Program-made: the position numbers and the translations under genes
The notes under the pieces: model-generated
Seen by the model: the letters and a program-made list of their open reading frames with translations, nothing else
Database searches by the model: none
What the model was told of the DNA's origin: nothing
Shown here: piece by piece, positions 16,694 through 24,634 of the stretch
Numbering within the stretch: position 1 is the first letter of the stretch
How the letters are laid out: every line of letters starts with the position of its first letter
Assembly (NCBI RefSeq): GCF_006442965.1
Contig: NZ_VFWX01000005.1
Coordinates: 244,821 to 308,820, forward strand
Direction: 5' to 3'
Origin: Mesorhizobium sp. CU3
GTDB lineage: Bacteria; Pseudomonadota; Alphaproteobacteria; Rhizobiales; Rhizobiaceae
Length of the DNA stretch: 64,000 bases

Positions 16694-17282
16694 GGCAAAA
16701 TCCCTAGCGCTATGACCTGTCGGCCACAAGAACGCAGCTTGCGGCGCGGCGGTCTGTTAAAGAGTTCACAATCTGCCGAGACAGGTTGCACTCCTTGCAT
16801 AAACGACAGGATGCATGCGTATCGTCCGATCACGTTGGAGGTTACCGCAAGGGCAGCGGTGCCGCAACGATCGAATGGGCTAGCCACTGGCGGATAGAAT
16901 CCGCCGTCGCGCCGGAGCCTCGCGCCACAACAGATCGATTTTGAACGACGAATTCGTGCCAACCGTAGCGACAGGATCGCGGCCGGTCATTCGGCGACCG
17001 CCCGCCGACCGCGCACGTATCGGGACCGCCCTTTCACATTGCGTGGCAAACGCCAGATTATGAGGCAGCGATGCACGTGCCAACACATCCTTTTGGCCGC
17101 TTTGGCCGATAATGGCTTTCAAAGCGGCTGCGGAATTATCCGAATTCGCTAGGGGGCTCGGTGCTGACAGCCCACTAGAATTCGCGCTGTGGTCAAGGGA
17201 ACCCCTAGGCCCAACCAATTTGCTTTCGAGAACGGTGCCTCCGCGACGGAGCCTGTAACCAAACCATTGAGAAGGCCGCACA
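16694..17282. promoter_or_regulatory. Divergent intergenic region (no gene seen)
   Basis: These 589 bases separate the minus-strand caspase operon from the + strand manC fusion. They should hold both promoters. No convincing coding frame, RNA gene or strong inverted repeat was seen. A ribosome binding site (GAGAAGG) for the gene at 17283 stands at the right end. Confidence 0.4.
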
Positions 17283-19583
17283 ATGCCGGACCGGATCGTC
17301 AGTTTTGTCATGAGCGGGGGCGTGGGTTCGCGGCTGTGGCCTCTCTCGCGGGAAGACAACCCCAAGCAATTTCACGATCTTTCAGGCGACGGTTCGATGC
17401 TTGCCAAGACGGTGCGACGCCTGAAGGCGCGACCGAACGGCGAGACCCCTATCCATCTGATTGCGTCGGAACGACACGCCGAGCGAATTATTTCCGACAT
17501 CGTTCCTCTTGGTTTGAATGGCGGCAGACCGATTTTCGAGCCCGTCGGACGCAACACCGCCGCGGCGGTCGCCTTGGCTACCCTGCTAACCATTGCCGAA
17601 CACGATAGCGACACGCTTCTGCTTGTAGTCCCCTCGGACCACGAGATATCGACCGAACTCGAATTCTGGGAGACGGTCGAGGCAGGCAGAGCCGCCGCCG
17701 AGCGCGGCAACATCGTCGTCTTCGGCATCAAGCCGACCCACCCCGAAACCGGATACGGCTATATCGAGGTGGCGGCGGACAGCGACGGAGTGGCTGCCGT
17801 GTCGCGGTTTGTCGAAAAGCCCGACGCGGAAACGGCTCAGCACTACGTGTCTTCTGGCCGGTTCTACTGGAACGCCGGTATCTTCCTTTTCCGCGCCGAG
17901 ACCATGCGGCGGGCGCTCCTCGAATTTCAGCCGAAAATCTGGGAGACCGCCGAACGGGCTTTTCGAGCTGCACGGACCGATGTGTCCGGTATCCATTTGC
18001 CCCAGAGCTTTTACGAGGCCATTCCCTCCGTCTCGATTGATTATGCCGTCGTGGAGAAGGCGCGCGACATCGCAATGGTCTCGGCATCGTTCCGATGGAA
18101 CGACCTTGGATCGTGGCAATCGCTGCTCGAGGCGAGCCCAACCGATTGCGACGGCAATGTCATGATGGGCGACGTTGTCGCGATGGATTGCGACAGTTGC
18201 TACCTGAGGAGCCAAGGCAGGCTGCTGACCGTCATTGGAATGAAGGATACGGCGGTGGTGGCGACACCCGACGCAGTGTTCGTCGCCCCTGTCAGCCACA
18301 GCCAGAACGTCAAGAAAGTTGTCGAGCAGTTGGAGAAGAGCGGACGGCTCGAGACGAAGTTCACACCATCCGAAGACCGCGTCATCATCAGCGGATCATG
18401 GCGCAAGCGCGTCAAGCACTGGCTGTTCGACGAGACCCTTTCGTTGTGGTCGACCGCGGGGGTCGACTATGTGCATGGCGGCTTCCACGAGGCACTGGGT
18501 TTCGATGCCAGGCCACTTGGCAAACCCAAGCGAATGCGAACTATGGCGCGCCAAATCTATGCTTTCGCAGTGGCCAAGGAACGCGGTTGGACGGGGCCTG
18601 CCGACGAACTCATCGACCACGGCATCAGCTTTATAGCCAGATATGGTCGTACCGACCGTGGCGGCTGGATCCGCACCCTTCGGCCCGACGGCAGCATCGC
18701 CGACCCGACCGAGGATGCCTACGACCATTCTTGTGTGCTGCTGGCGCTAGCCCATGCGCATCGATGCGGCCATCCGGATGCCTTGCGGCTCGCGGAAGAA
18801 ACATTTCGTTTTGTCGATACTCACCTGGAGGACGCCAGCTTGAACGGCTTCCTCGAGACCCCCGGCTGGAAGGGGGTGCGGTACTCGAATCCACATATGC
18901 ACATGCTGGAAGCCTTCCTCGCCTGGCACACCATCACCGGCGAGCGAACCTATCTGCGCCGAGCAGCACGTCTCATCGATCTGTTCCGGTGCCATTTCTT
19001 CGACGAGGAGAGTTGGACGCTTGGGGAGCGTTTCGACCCCGACTGGCAACCCCTGCCGGGAGATGACGGCCAATGGACGGAGCCCGGACACCATTTCGAA
19101 TGGGCTTCTTTGCTGGTCGATTTTTCGCTGGCGAGCGGTCAGAAGGACCTGGTGCGCCTTGCGAGAAAACTCTATTCTTCGGCGATATCCAGCGGATTGA
19201 ACAGGGCCACCGGCCTTGCCTATGCAGCGGTGTCGCGAGACGGGATTCCTCTCGATCGTATTTCCCGCAGCTGGCCGCAATGCGAGGCGGTGAAGGCCGC
19301 CAGCGCCCTGGACGGCATCGGCGGACCGGACCTCAAACCTGAGATAGAAGCCCGCGTCGCCCGCCTGTTCAGGTGGCATATCGATCCAGCGCCAGTGGGC
19401 TTGTGGATCGACAGGATCGATGACCGGGGGCGATCGCAGGCGACCGAAGTCCCCGCAAGCATCTTCTATCATCTCGTGACGGCTTTGATGCAGTATCTGG
19501 ACAAAACGGAGGGACAGGTCGAGCCCTTGGCGCAGCCGGTTCCGCAAAGGGACAGCTCGAGTCCTGCGAGGGCTTATGCCTGA
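17283..19583 (+). CDS. manC: Mannose-1-phosphate guanylyltransferase / AGE-type mannose-6-phosphate isomerase fusion
   Basis: This is a 766-residue bifunctional enzyme for GDP-mannose supply. The N-terminal half (~1-345) is a ManC-type nucleotidyltransferase with MSGGVGSRLWPLSR (9-22), NPKQFH, GRNTAAAVALA and WNAGIFLFRA. The C-terminal half (~365-745) is not the usual cupin PMI but an (alpha/alpha)6-barrel of the N-acylglucosamine 2-epimerase / AGE-type isomerase family (DYVHGGFHEALGFD, RQIYAFAVAKERGW, EPGHHFEWASLL, WPQCEAVKAA). Together they could convert fructose-6-P to mannose-6-P and make GDP-mannose, apart from the phosphomannomutase step. AAGG sits 8 bases before the ATG. With the AlgD-like dehydrogenase at 40293 it points to GDP-mannose-derived sugars in the exopolysaccharide. 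Confidence 0.88.
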   Translation: MPDRIVSFVMSGGVGSRLWPLSREDNPKQFHDLSGDGSMLAKTVRRLKARPNGETPIHLIASERHAERIISDIVPLGLNGGRPIFEPVGRNTAAAVALATLLTIAEHDSDTLLLVVPSDHEISTELEFWETVEAGRAAAERGNIVVFGIKPTHPETGYGYIEVAADSDGVAAVSRFVEKPDAETAQHYVSSGRFYWNAGIFLFRAETMRRALLEFQPKIWETAERAFRAARTDVSGIHLPQSFYEAIPSVSIDYAVVEKARDIAMVSASFRWNDLGSWQSLLEASPTDCDGNVMMGDVVAMDCDSCYLRSQGRLLTVIGMKDTAVVATPDAVFVAPVSHSQNVKKVVEQLEKSGRLETKFTPSEDRVIISGSWRKRVKHWLFDETLSLWSTAGVDYVHGGFHEALGFDARPLGKPKRMRTMARQIYAFAVAKERGWTGPADELIDHGISFIARYGRTDRGGWIRTLRPDGSIADPTEDAYDHSCVLLALAHAHRCGHPDALRLAEETFRFVDTHLEDASLNGFLETPGWKGVRYSNPHMHMLEAFLAWHTITGERTYLRRAARLIDLFRCHFFDEESWTLGERFDPDWQPLPGDDGQWTEPGHHFEWASLLVDFSLASGQKDLVRLARKLYSSAISSGLNRATGLAYAAVSRDGIPLDRISRSWPQCEAVKAASALDGIGGPDLKPEIEARVARLFRWHIDPAPVGLWIDRIDDRGRSQATEVPASIFYHLVTALMQYLDKTEGQVEPLAQPVPQRDSSSPARAYA

Positions 19584-19711
19584 AGCAGCGTTGTTGTCAT
19601 GTCGATGCGCATGCCGGCGTTGCACGAAGTTCAGCTCGGGTGGCGCCCATCAGCAGCCGAATTTGAGTTTCTCACCAATTGATCCGATAAATTGGCGGTG
19701 AGGAGCGGCAG

Positions 19712-20644
19712 ATGACGGCGGGTGCCTGGACATCGGTCGGTCGGCGGCGCGTCGATGGGCGAGTTATCGTCTGCGGCAACGAAAAGGGCGGCTCCGGCAA
19801 GACCACGACCGCGATGCATATCGCGATCGCACTGGTCGACTACGGCCACAGCGTGGCGACCGTCGATCTGGACGAACGCCAGCTTTCACTCACGCGCTAT
19901 ATCGACAACCGCCGCCGCTGGGCGGAGTCCAAGCAACTAGCCCTTCCCATGCCGCGCCATTTTCATGTGCCGCCTGCGGCGCGCGAAAGTGCCGGAGAGG
20001 TCAACGGCCTTTTGGTTCGCAAGCTCACGGAAGCTATCGCTTCAATCAAGGCAAGCCACGATTTCGTGGTCGTCGATACGCCCGGCTCGAACACATTTCT
20101 CAGTCGGCTGGCGCACGGGGTGGCCGACACGCTGATCTCGCCGATGAATGATTCGTTTATCGATTTCGACGTCCTCGCCCGGATCGACCCGCTCTCGCAG
20201 CAGATCCTGGGATATTCGCAATATGCTTCAGTGGTGCTCGATGCCCGAAGAAACCGCCTGCACTCGGAGAACGCGATCCTGGATTGGGTCGTGGTTCGCA
20301 ACCGCATGTCCCCGCTCACGTCTCGTAACGAACTAAAGATCCACACCTTGCTGCGCCAACTTTCGACAGACCTCGGTTTTCGGCTCGCCGACGGCATTTC
20401 CGAGCGCGTCGCCTTCCGCGAGTTCTTCACCATCGGAGTTACCGCGCTGGACGTTTTCGAGGACTATGTGCTCGGAACCACCCCGACGATGTCGCACCTG
20501 ATGGCCCGGCAGGAAATCCGCGGGCTCCTTGAGCAGCTCAAACTCCCGATGGACGAATCCAACCGTATGGAGACGGACGCACGGCGCAGACAAGCCGCGA
20601 GCGTCAGCCGCCCGGTCGTCCTACCGGACGTCTTCGCCAGGTGA
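19712..20644 (+). CDS. MipZ/ParA-family ATPase
   Basis: This is a 310-residue deviant-Walker-A ATPase. GNEKGGSGKTTTAMH is the characteristic MipZ/ParA motif at ~22-36. VATVDLDERQLSLTRYIDNR and VVDTPGSNTFLSRLAHGVAD follow, with MSPLTSRNE later. These features resemble Caulobacter MipZ, which positions the FtsZ ring through a gradient from ParB. A GAGGAG ribosome binding site precedes ATG 19712. It sits alone inside an exopolysaccharide locus, with no parB or parS seen, so it may be a second MipZ-like protein used for spatial control of envelope machinery, or the ordinary mipZ. The family is clear; the role is not. Confidence 0.8.
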   Translation: MTAGAWTSVGRRRVDGRVIVCGNEKGGSGKTTTAMHIAIALVDYGHSVATVDLDERQLSLTRYIDNRRRWAESKQLALPMPRHFHVPPAARESAGEVNGLLVRKLTEAIASIKASHDFVVVDTPGSNTFLSRLAHGVADTLISPMNDSFIDFDVLARIDPLSQQILGYSQYASVVLDARRNRLHSENAILDWVVVRNRMSPLTSRNELKIHTLLRQLSTDLGFRLADGISERVAFREFFTIGVTALDVFEDYVLGTTPTMSHLMARQEIRGLLEQLKLPMDESNRMETDARRRQAASVSRPVVLPDVFAR

Positions 20645-21360
20645 GCATAAACGGCGGTCCTCAACAAAGCGGCGGATATCGCTCGTGAGCGGCCATGCAT
20701 AGGGGCGCCACGGATTGGATCGGAAGTGGTCCAAATACAGTCCGGCGTGGGTTGGCTGACCGTTTACAGTTGCTCGGCCGCGCCGCCCCACCGCATTCCA
20801 ATAGACCGATGCAACCTGTAGATGGCCCGCCCGCTGAAAATTCGGCCTTGCGGGAGGCAGCAACGACGGTGTGTTAACCACAGTGTGCCGGCTATGGTGC
20901 CTGCAGCAGCAAGCTCAGAGGCAAGGCAAAAAGCAAAAGACAACCAGTTGAGCGCATATCGCCCCCCGGCAGTCTCGAACATTCGCCCGCGACGCCAAAA
21001 TCGTGACTGTCCGGCTATTGTTGTCGACCACCTTTGGCTTTCATTCCATTCGCACAAAATGCTGTCAGGACCGCAATAAGCGGATGTCTCTCTCGGCTCA
21101 GAACATTCGCCACCAGCGTCTCATACAAACGTTCGAGATAGGCGTGATCGCTTGGCAATTTCAGTCAGGTGGGCTAAGCGCGATCGATTCGTGCCACGGT
21201 GACGCACATCGGGCAATGCCTACGGCATTTCAGAAAAGTTATTTAATTTCAATAGTTTGATTGCAATCAGGGTGCGCTTTGGTTGCGCGTGAAGGTAGAC
21301 CGACGACTGGCTGGATCTACCACTTATTAACTAATTCTAATGGTGCACAGATTCTTAATG

Positions 21361-21380
21361 CGAAGTTATCCACAACTTCG
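21361..21380. promoter_or_regulatory. Palindrome containing a perfect DnaA box
   Basis: Arms CGAAGTT and AACTTCG flank a 6-base centre. The nonamer TTATCCACA at 21366-21374 equals the consensus DnaA box. It lies about 200 bases before a regulator gene. It could be a DnaA-controlled operator or a site for another dimeric regulator; chance cannot be excluded. Confidence 0.45.
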
Positions 21381-21427
21381 TAAGATGCAGCCGTAGGTTG
21401 GGGTTTGTGACGGAAGCCGTGGTGGGG

Positions 21428-21445
21428 ATCATCCTCCTGGATGAT
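21428..21445. promoter_or_regulatory. Perfect hairpin in LuxR-gene leader
   Basis: ATCATCC and GGATGAT form a 7-base perfect stem with a 4-base loop. It lies about 130 bases upstream of the start codon and has no T-tract, so it is more likely an operator or an RNA leader element than a terminator. Confidence 0.35.
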
Positions 21446-21575
21446 ACGGATTTGAGAATCTGTCTTCCTGAAAATTCCGGCAAACAAAATGGTGCGGCGG
21501 GCTCATGCGGCCGAGCCCGGGGTAATGATTGAAAGAAGCGAGTAGTAGCCAAATGAAGTAAACGGAGTAAAGGCA

Positions 21576-22325
21576 ATGAATCAACCTCTACCTGGCGGGC
21601 ATTGGGGTAGGTCTATAGAGGTCGAGCAAAACAATCCTGCACTGCATCTCAGCGGGGTTAGTCGGGCGGAAACTGAAGAGACCCAACGTGGCGACAGCCT
21701 GGTCGTCATCGTTGACAAGCGGATCCTCGAGCGTGAATGCTTCGCGAGCAGCCTTCGGGCCGTCGATCCGATCGTACACGTGGTTACTGTCGGCTCGTTC
21801 GTGGAACTGCACGACTTGCAGGCCGATGCCTCGGCGATCTTGACCATCCTGAACGGCAGAAGCATAACTGACCCGGTCGTTCGGTCCGAACTGCAGGAGT
21901 TCGTCGCCGCGGTCGGCGGCATACCTGTAATCGTTGTTGCGGACTCGGAGGCTCCGGGCGATATCCTGGCGGCCTTGGAAACAGGCGCACGGGGCTACAT
22001 CCCGACCAGCGTTTCGGTGAAGGTTGCAGCCGAGGCGATCAGCCTCGCTTGTGCCGGCGGCATCTTCGTGCCGGCAAATGCGGTGCTGGCTCTCCGCGAA
22101 ACGATCCGCGCATCTGCCAGTTCGCCAAAGCCGCTAACCGGCATGTTTACGAGCAAGGAAGCTGCGGTTGTCGAAGCTTTGCGCAAAGGCAAAGCCAACA
22201 AGATCATCGCCTACGAGCTCAATCTGTGCGAAAGCACCGTCAAGGTCCACATCCGCAACATCATGAAGAAACTCAAAGCGACCAACAGAACCGAGGTCGC
22301 TTACAAACTCAGAGACCTGATGTAA
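21576..22325 (+). CDS. LuxR/NarL-type regulator with degenerate receiver
   Basis: This is a 249-residue DNA-binding regulator. The last 63 residues are a clear LuxR-type HTH (LTGMFTSKEAAVVEALRKGK, then LNLCESTVKVHIRNIMKKL). The N-terminal ~150 residues follow a response-regulator layout (SLVVIVDKRILERECF at the start, IPVIVVADSEAPGDILAALE, ETGARGYIPTSVSVKVAAEA). Where the phosphorylated Asp should lie the sequence reads ILTILNGRS, so it is probably not controlled by ordinary phosphotransfer. GGAG lies upstream of the ATG. Its place between precursor and export genes suggests that it controls the exopolysaccharide or exosortase genes. No cognate histidine kinase is adjacent. Confidence 0.85.
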   Translation: MNQPLPGGHWGRSIEVEQNNPALHLSGVSRAETEETQRGDSLVVIVDKRILERECFASSLRAVDPIVHVVTVGSFVELHDLQADASAILTILNGRSITDPVVRSELQEFVAAVGGIPVIVVADSEAPGDILAALETGARGYIPTSVSVKVAAEAISLACAGGIFVPANAVLALRETIRASASSPKPLTGMFTSKEAAVVEALRKGKANKIIAYELNLCESTVKVHIRNIMKKLKATNRTEVAYKLRDLM

Positions 22326-22357
22326 CCATCCGTAGGATCTGCACCAATGAGACTGAG

Positions 22358-22389
22358 GCTGGCCAGCCGAGTGACATCGGCTGGCCAGC
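22358..22389. terminator. Strong stem-loop after the LuxR gene
   Basis: A perfect 13-base inverted repeat (GCTGGCCAGCCGA / TCGGCTGGCCAGC, loop 6) begins 32 bases after the regulator stop. No T-run follows, so it is a probable but atypical terminator or mRNA 3' stabiliser. Confidence 0.5.
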
Positions 22390-22543
22390 ACAGATTGGTG
22401 GGCGACGCAGCAATTTTCCGACTGCACCACATGCGAAAATCACAGGCCCCCGCAATGCGCGATCGGCCGCAGTTCATCTGACGTCCACGAAATCCTTATG
22501 CCGCCTCGACGCATCGCCTGACTCCGGTTCAGTGCGACGCGCT

Positions 22544-22747
22544 TCAGGGATGCGCCGGCTCCAGGACAGCCGAGCGAGCGGCTTCCGGCAAATTGTCTCG
22601 GAGAGGCTGGCGATGCTGCGCCTCAGAGATTTGCATCGCTAGCGGCATTTCAGACCGCCGAAAGACCACCGACGTTCCAAACAGCGTCAACGCTCCCAGT
22701 GCTCCGAGCCCAAACCATCCGGCCAGTATGTACAGTGTAACCTGCAT
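22544..22747 (-). CDS. Small single-span membrane protein
   Basis: This is a 67-residue protein whose start is supported by an excellent ribosome binding site (GGGAGGA, six bases before the ATG). Residues ~3-28 form one hydrophobic helix (LYILAGWFGLGALGALTLFG) followed by a charged cytoplasmic or periplasmic tail rich in Glu and Gln. No family is recognised. It lies 170 bases downstream of the EpsI-like gene on the same strand, as the possible last member of the exosortase operon. The rest of 22326-22917 holds the stem-loop and nothing else recognised. Confidence 0.5.
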   Translation of the reverse strand: MQVTLYILAGWFGLGALGALTLFGTSVVFRRSEMPLAMQISEAQHRQPLRDNLPEAARSAVLEPAHP

Positions 22748-22917
22748 TACATTCCTCCCGAACCATCGGACGAAGATCGAAGCTTGAAGGCGAGTGCAAT
22801 TCTCTCCACTTGGAGGGCAGTTGAGAACCTATCCTTTGTGCGCCGGCGCGCAGCAGCCTTACCTCTAAAGTGGTGCGGATTATCGGAGCGCGAACCAGGG
22901 TTCCCGTTTTGGCCTTC

Positions 22918-23397
22918 TCAGGAAAGGCCCTCGAGCTCAACGGTGGCAATGGGAAGTGCCGGGCATTGCGGGCCAATAATAATGGCCCTGGCCATAACTG
23001 GCCGGATCTGGATACCCATGTACCGCATCGCCCGGCCGAAGTAATGGTGAACCATCGGCATCAGGATCGGCTGATGCTCATAAAGCTTTCCTTCGACCGA
23101 ATAAAGCAGGAGGCGGCCCTTCGCTTGCCAATCCAGTGCCGACCGGTGCCAGCCCTGAGGCGAGACGTCCGCGATCTGCAGCTGGCATGTGCCCTTGGTT
23201 CCATAGAACCACTGGGGGTCCGTATTCGGTTCCGACAGACTGAACGCAAAACCGTTGTTGCGGAGCAACGCCGCGATATCCTCGTTAGCGGGATGTGCCT
23301 CTGTGACGCTTTGGCCGATACCGCCGCCAAGCACCTTGAGGGTCACGCTCAAGACCAGGAGGAGCCCGAAGGCAAGGCTAAGCGTGAACCGGTTCAT
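22918..23397 (-). CDS. Exosortase-linked exported protein (EpsI-like)
   Basis: This is a 159-residue protein with an N-terminal hydrophobic segment (LSLAFGLLLVLSVTLKVLGG) that is a signal anchor or signal peptide. A domain of the size and composition of EpsI-type (DUF3485-like) exosortase accessory proteins follows. The sequence itself (WFYGTKGTCQLQIADVSPQG, FGRAMRYMGIQI) gives only weak family evidence, so the call leans on context. Its ATG lies inside the end of the exosortase gene (20-base overlap), which implies translational coupling. In type A exosortase systems EpsI is fused to or adjacent to the sortase, and a small separate version fits here. Confidence 0.55.
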   Translation of the reverse strand: MNRFTLSLAFGLLLVLSVTLKVLGGGIGQSVTEAHPANEDIAALLRNNGFAFSLSEPNTDPQWFYGTKGTCQLQIADVSPQGWHRSALDWQAKGRLLLYSVEGKLYEHQPILMPMVHHYFGRAMRYMGIQIRPVMARAIIIGPQCPALPIATVELEGLS

Positions 23398-24181
23398 CGG
23401 ATCGCAAGGCTCCGGCGTAAATGGCCATCACGGTGAGGTTCGTCAGCAATTCCGCCAACGTGATGCCAACCGTTCCGTGGATGATGTCGTAATAGGCCGG
23501 CATCACACCTATCAGGCTTATCCGGGTCAGGTTGACGACAACGGTTGCAAGGCATGCAGCGACCAGCGCGCGAATGACTGTCCACGACCATCTCAGGTCA
23601 TAAAGTTTGACGATCATAACGCCGCAAAGAAGTGCCAGCGAGAGGTTCGTGAGGGACGAGCAGGCTGGCAGCAGGAACACCACACCGGACCCATCTGCAA
23701 ACGGGACCGTGTTGCCCACGCCGCCCGTGCCGACGATCCAGCCGACTATTTTCGCGTCGACCGACAAGATGGGACCACCGAACACGGCAAAAGCAATACG
23801 AGCCCAGAACATCGGAACGGTGACCGCTCCCAATAGGACCGCTGCCCTGCGCAGCATCCCTTGGGAGGACGTCGACGCCAAATAGGCGGCGACGCCTGCC
23901 AGCGCCAACCAGCTCACCTGGGGCAAGGGAATGAGGAATGCAAAACCCGCGACGCAGGCAACAACAAAATCCGACCGACGCGCCCGCTCTGCTTCGGAAT
24001 GCAAAAGCAGCCATATGGTCACGCCCATCGCCAGCCACGCTATCAGGCTGACGCCGAACATTTCCATGAGCGCTAAAATCGGGCCGTCGCGGGCAACCGA
24101 TTCGGCCACGCGGTCGCTTGCCCCATTTGCAAACCCGACGGCCACCACGCCGCAGTAGATCTGGCTGCGATAGACAGTCAT
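23378..24181 (-). CDS. Exosortase-family transmembrane transpeptidase
   Basis: This is a 267-residue polytopic membrane protein with about seven or eight hydrophobic segments. The exosortase catalytic triad can be placed: Cys174 in LPACSSLTNLSLALL, Arg220 in VVNLTRISLIGV and His235 in YYDIIHGTVG, with the usual spacing. Exosortases cleave C-terminal sorting signals of exported proteins and are linked to exopolysaccharide loci. This one is short and lacks a fused EpsI domain. It is preceded by a tiny gene with a sorting-like C-terminus (24224-24436) and overlaps an EpsI-like gene. The subtype does not match one I can name. ATG 24181 has only a weak ribosome binding site. Confidence 0.75.
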   Translation of the reverse strand: MTVYRSQIYCGVVAVGFANGASDRVAESVARDGPILALMEMFGVSLIAWLAMGVTIWLLLHSEAERARRSDFVVACVAGFAFLIPLPQVSWLALAGVAAYLASTSSQGMLRRAAVLLGAVTVPMFWARIAFAVFGGPILSVDAKIVGWIVGTGGVGNTVPFADGSGVVFLLPACSSLTNLSLALLCGVMIVKLYDLRWSWTVIRALVAACLATVVVNLTRISLIGVMPAYYDIIHGTVGITLAELLTNLTVMAIYAGALRSDEPVHA

Positions 24182-24223
24182 GGTCGATCTGAGGTCAGCG
24201 GCAGCCGGTCGGGGTGATGTCGT

Positions 24224-24436
24224 TCATTTGCCGCGCTGGCGGCGGCGGTACCAGACATAGCCGCCCAACGCGGCCAGCGCCGGGAAGCCGATGCCGATCA
24301 CCGGGCTCGGGGCGGATCGGCTCGTTTCGCCACCACCTTTGCTTGGCGGGAACCAATCTGCCATTGCATAGCCGGGGAGCGTATCCAAAAATGTAATAAA
24401 CAACGCTATCGTAGCAGGCGCGATAATCTTGATCAC
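24224..24436 (-). CDS. Small exported protein with exosortase-type C-terminal signal
   Basis: This is a 70-residue protein with an N-terminal signal peptide (IKIIAPATIALFITFLDTLP, cleavage near GYA) and only about 20 residues of mature sequence. The C-terminal tripartite sorting-like signal consists of SPVIGIGFP, a hydrophobic ALAALGGYVWY and RRRQRGK. That is the layout of PEP-CTERM-like substrates, with an IGIGFP element where PEP would stand. GTG 24436 is chosen because AGGGGG lies five bases before it; an upstream TTG frame lacks such a site. The next gene on the strand, 42 bases on, is the exosortase, making this a dedicated-substrate candidate. Cleavage and anchoring are inference. Confidence 0.6.
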   Translation of the reverse strand: MIKIIAPATIALFITFLDTLPGYAMADWFPPSKGGGETSRSAPSPVIGIGFPALAALGGYVWYRRRQRGK

Positions 24437-24634
24437 TGCTTCCCCCTTTGTCATATCCACAGAACAAGCCAATAATGACCGAATTTCCGGCAGAAAAACC
24501 GAGGCACTTCCGACCGAAAGAGGTAGAGCCGCCTAATGAATTTGAGCTGCGTGCTTGGCGGCCTCAGCGGTCGCCCAAAATAGGGCAAACGTGGCTGGCG
24601 AACCCTTGGCGACGCGGCATTCAGCAGCTGACCT

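Larger units (their letters stand above)
20645..21575. promoter_or_regulatory. Long non-coding region upstream of LuxR-type regulator
   Basis: These 931 bases contain no convincing gene. Short frames on both strands lack family resemblance and good starts. The right third is AT-rich and structured: a DnaA-box-containing palindrome at 21361-21380, a perfect hairpin at 21428-21445, and a distant inverted pair CAGATTCT (21348) / AGAATCTG (21455). It is probably an extended regulatory region or structured leader for the regulator at 21576. Confidence 0.45.

Noticed and set aside
19712..20644. Plasmid or phage ParA partition gene
   Set aside because: No parB, parS-like repeats or replication genes adjoin it, and the motif order is closer to MipZ.
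20621..20881. 86-codon minus-strand frame after the MipZ-like gene
   Set aside because: No recognisable motif and no ribosome binding site; it overlaps the end of the MipZ-like gene on the other strand.
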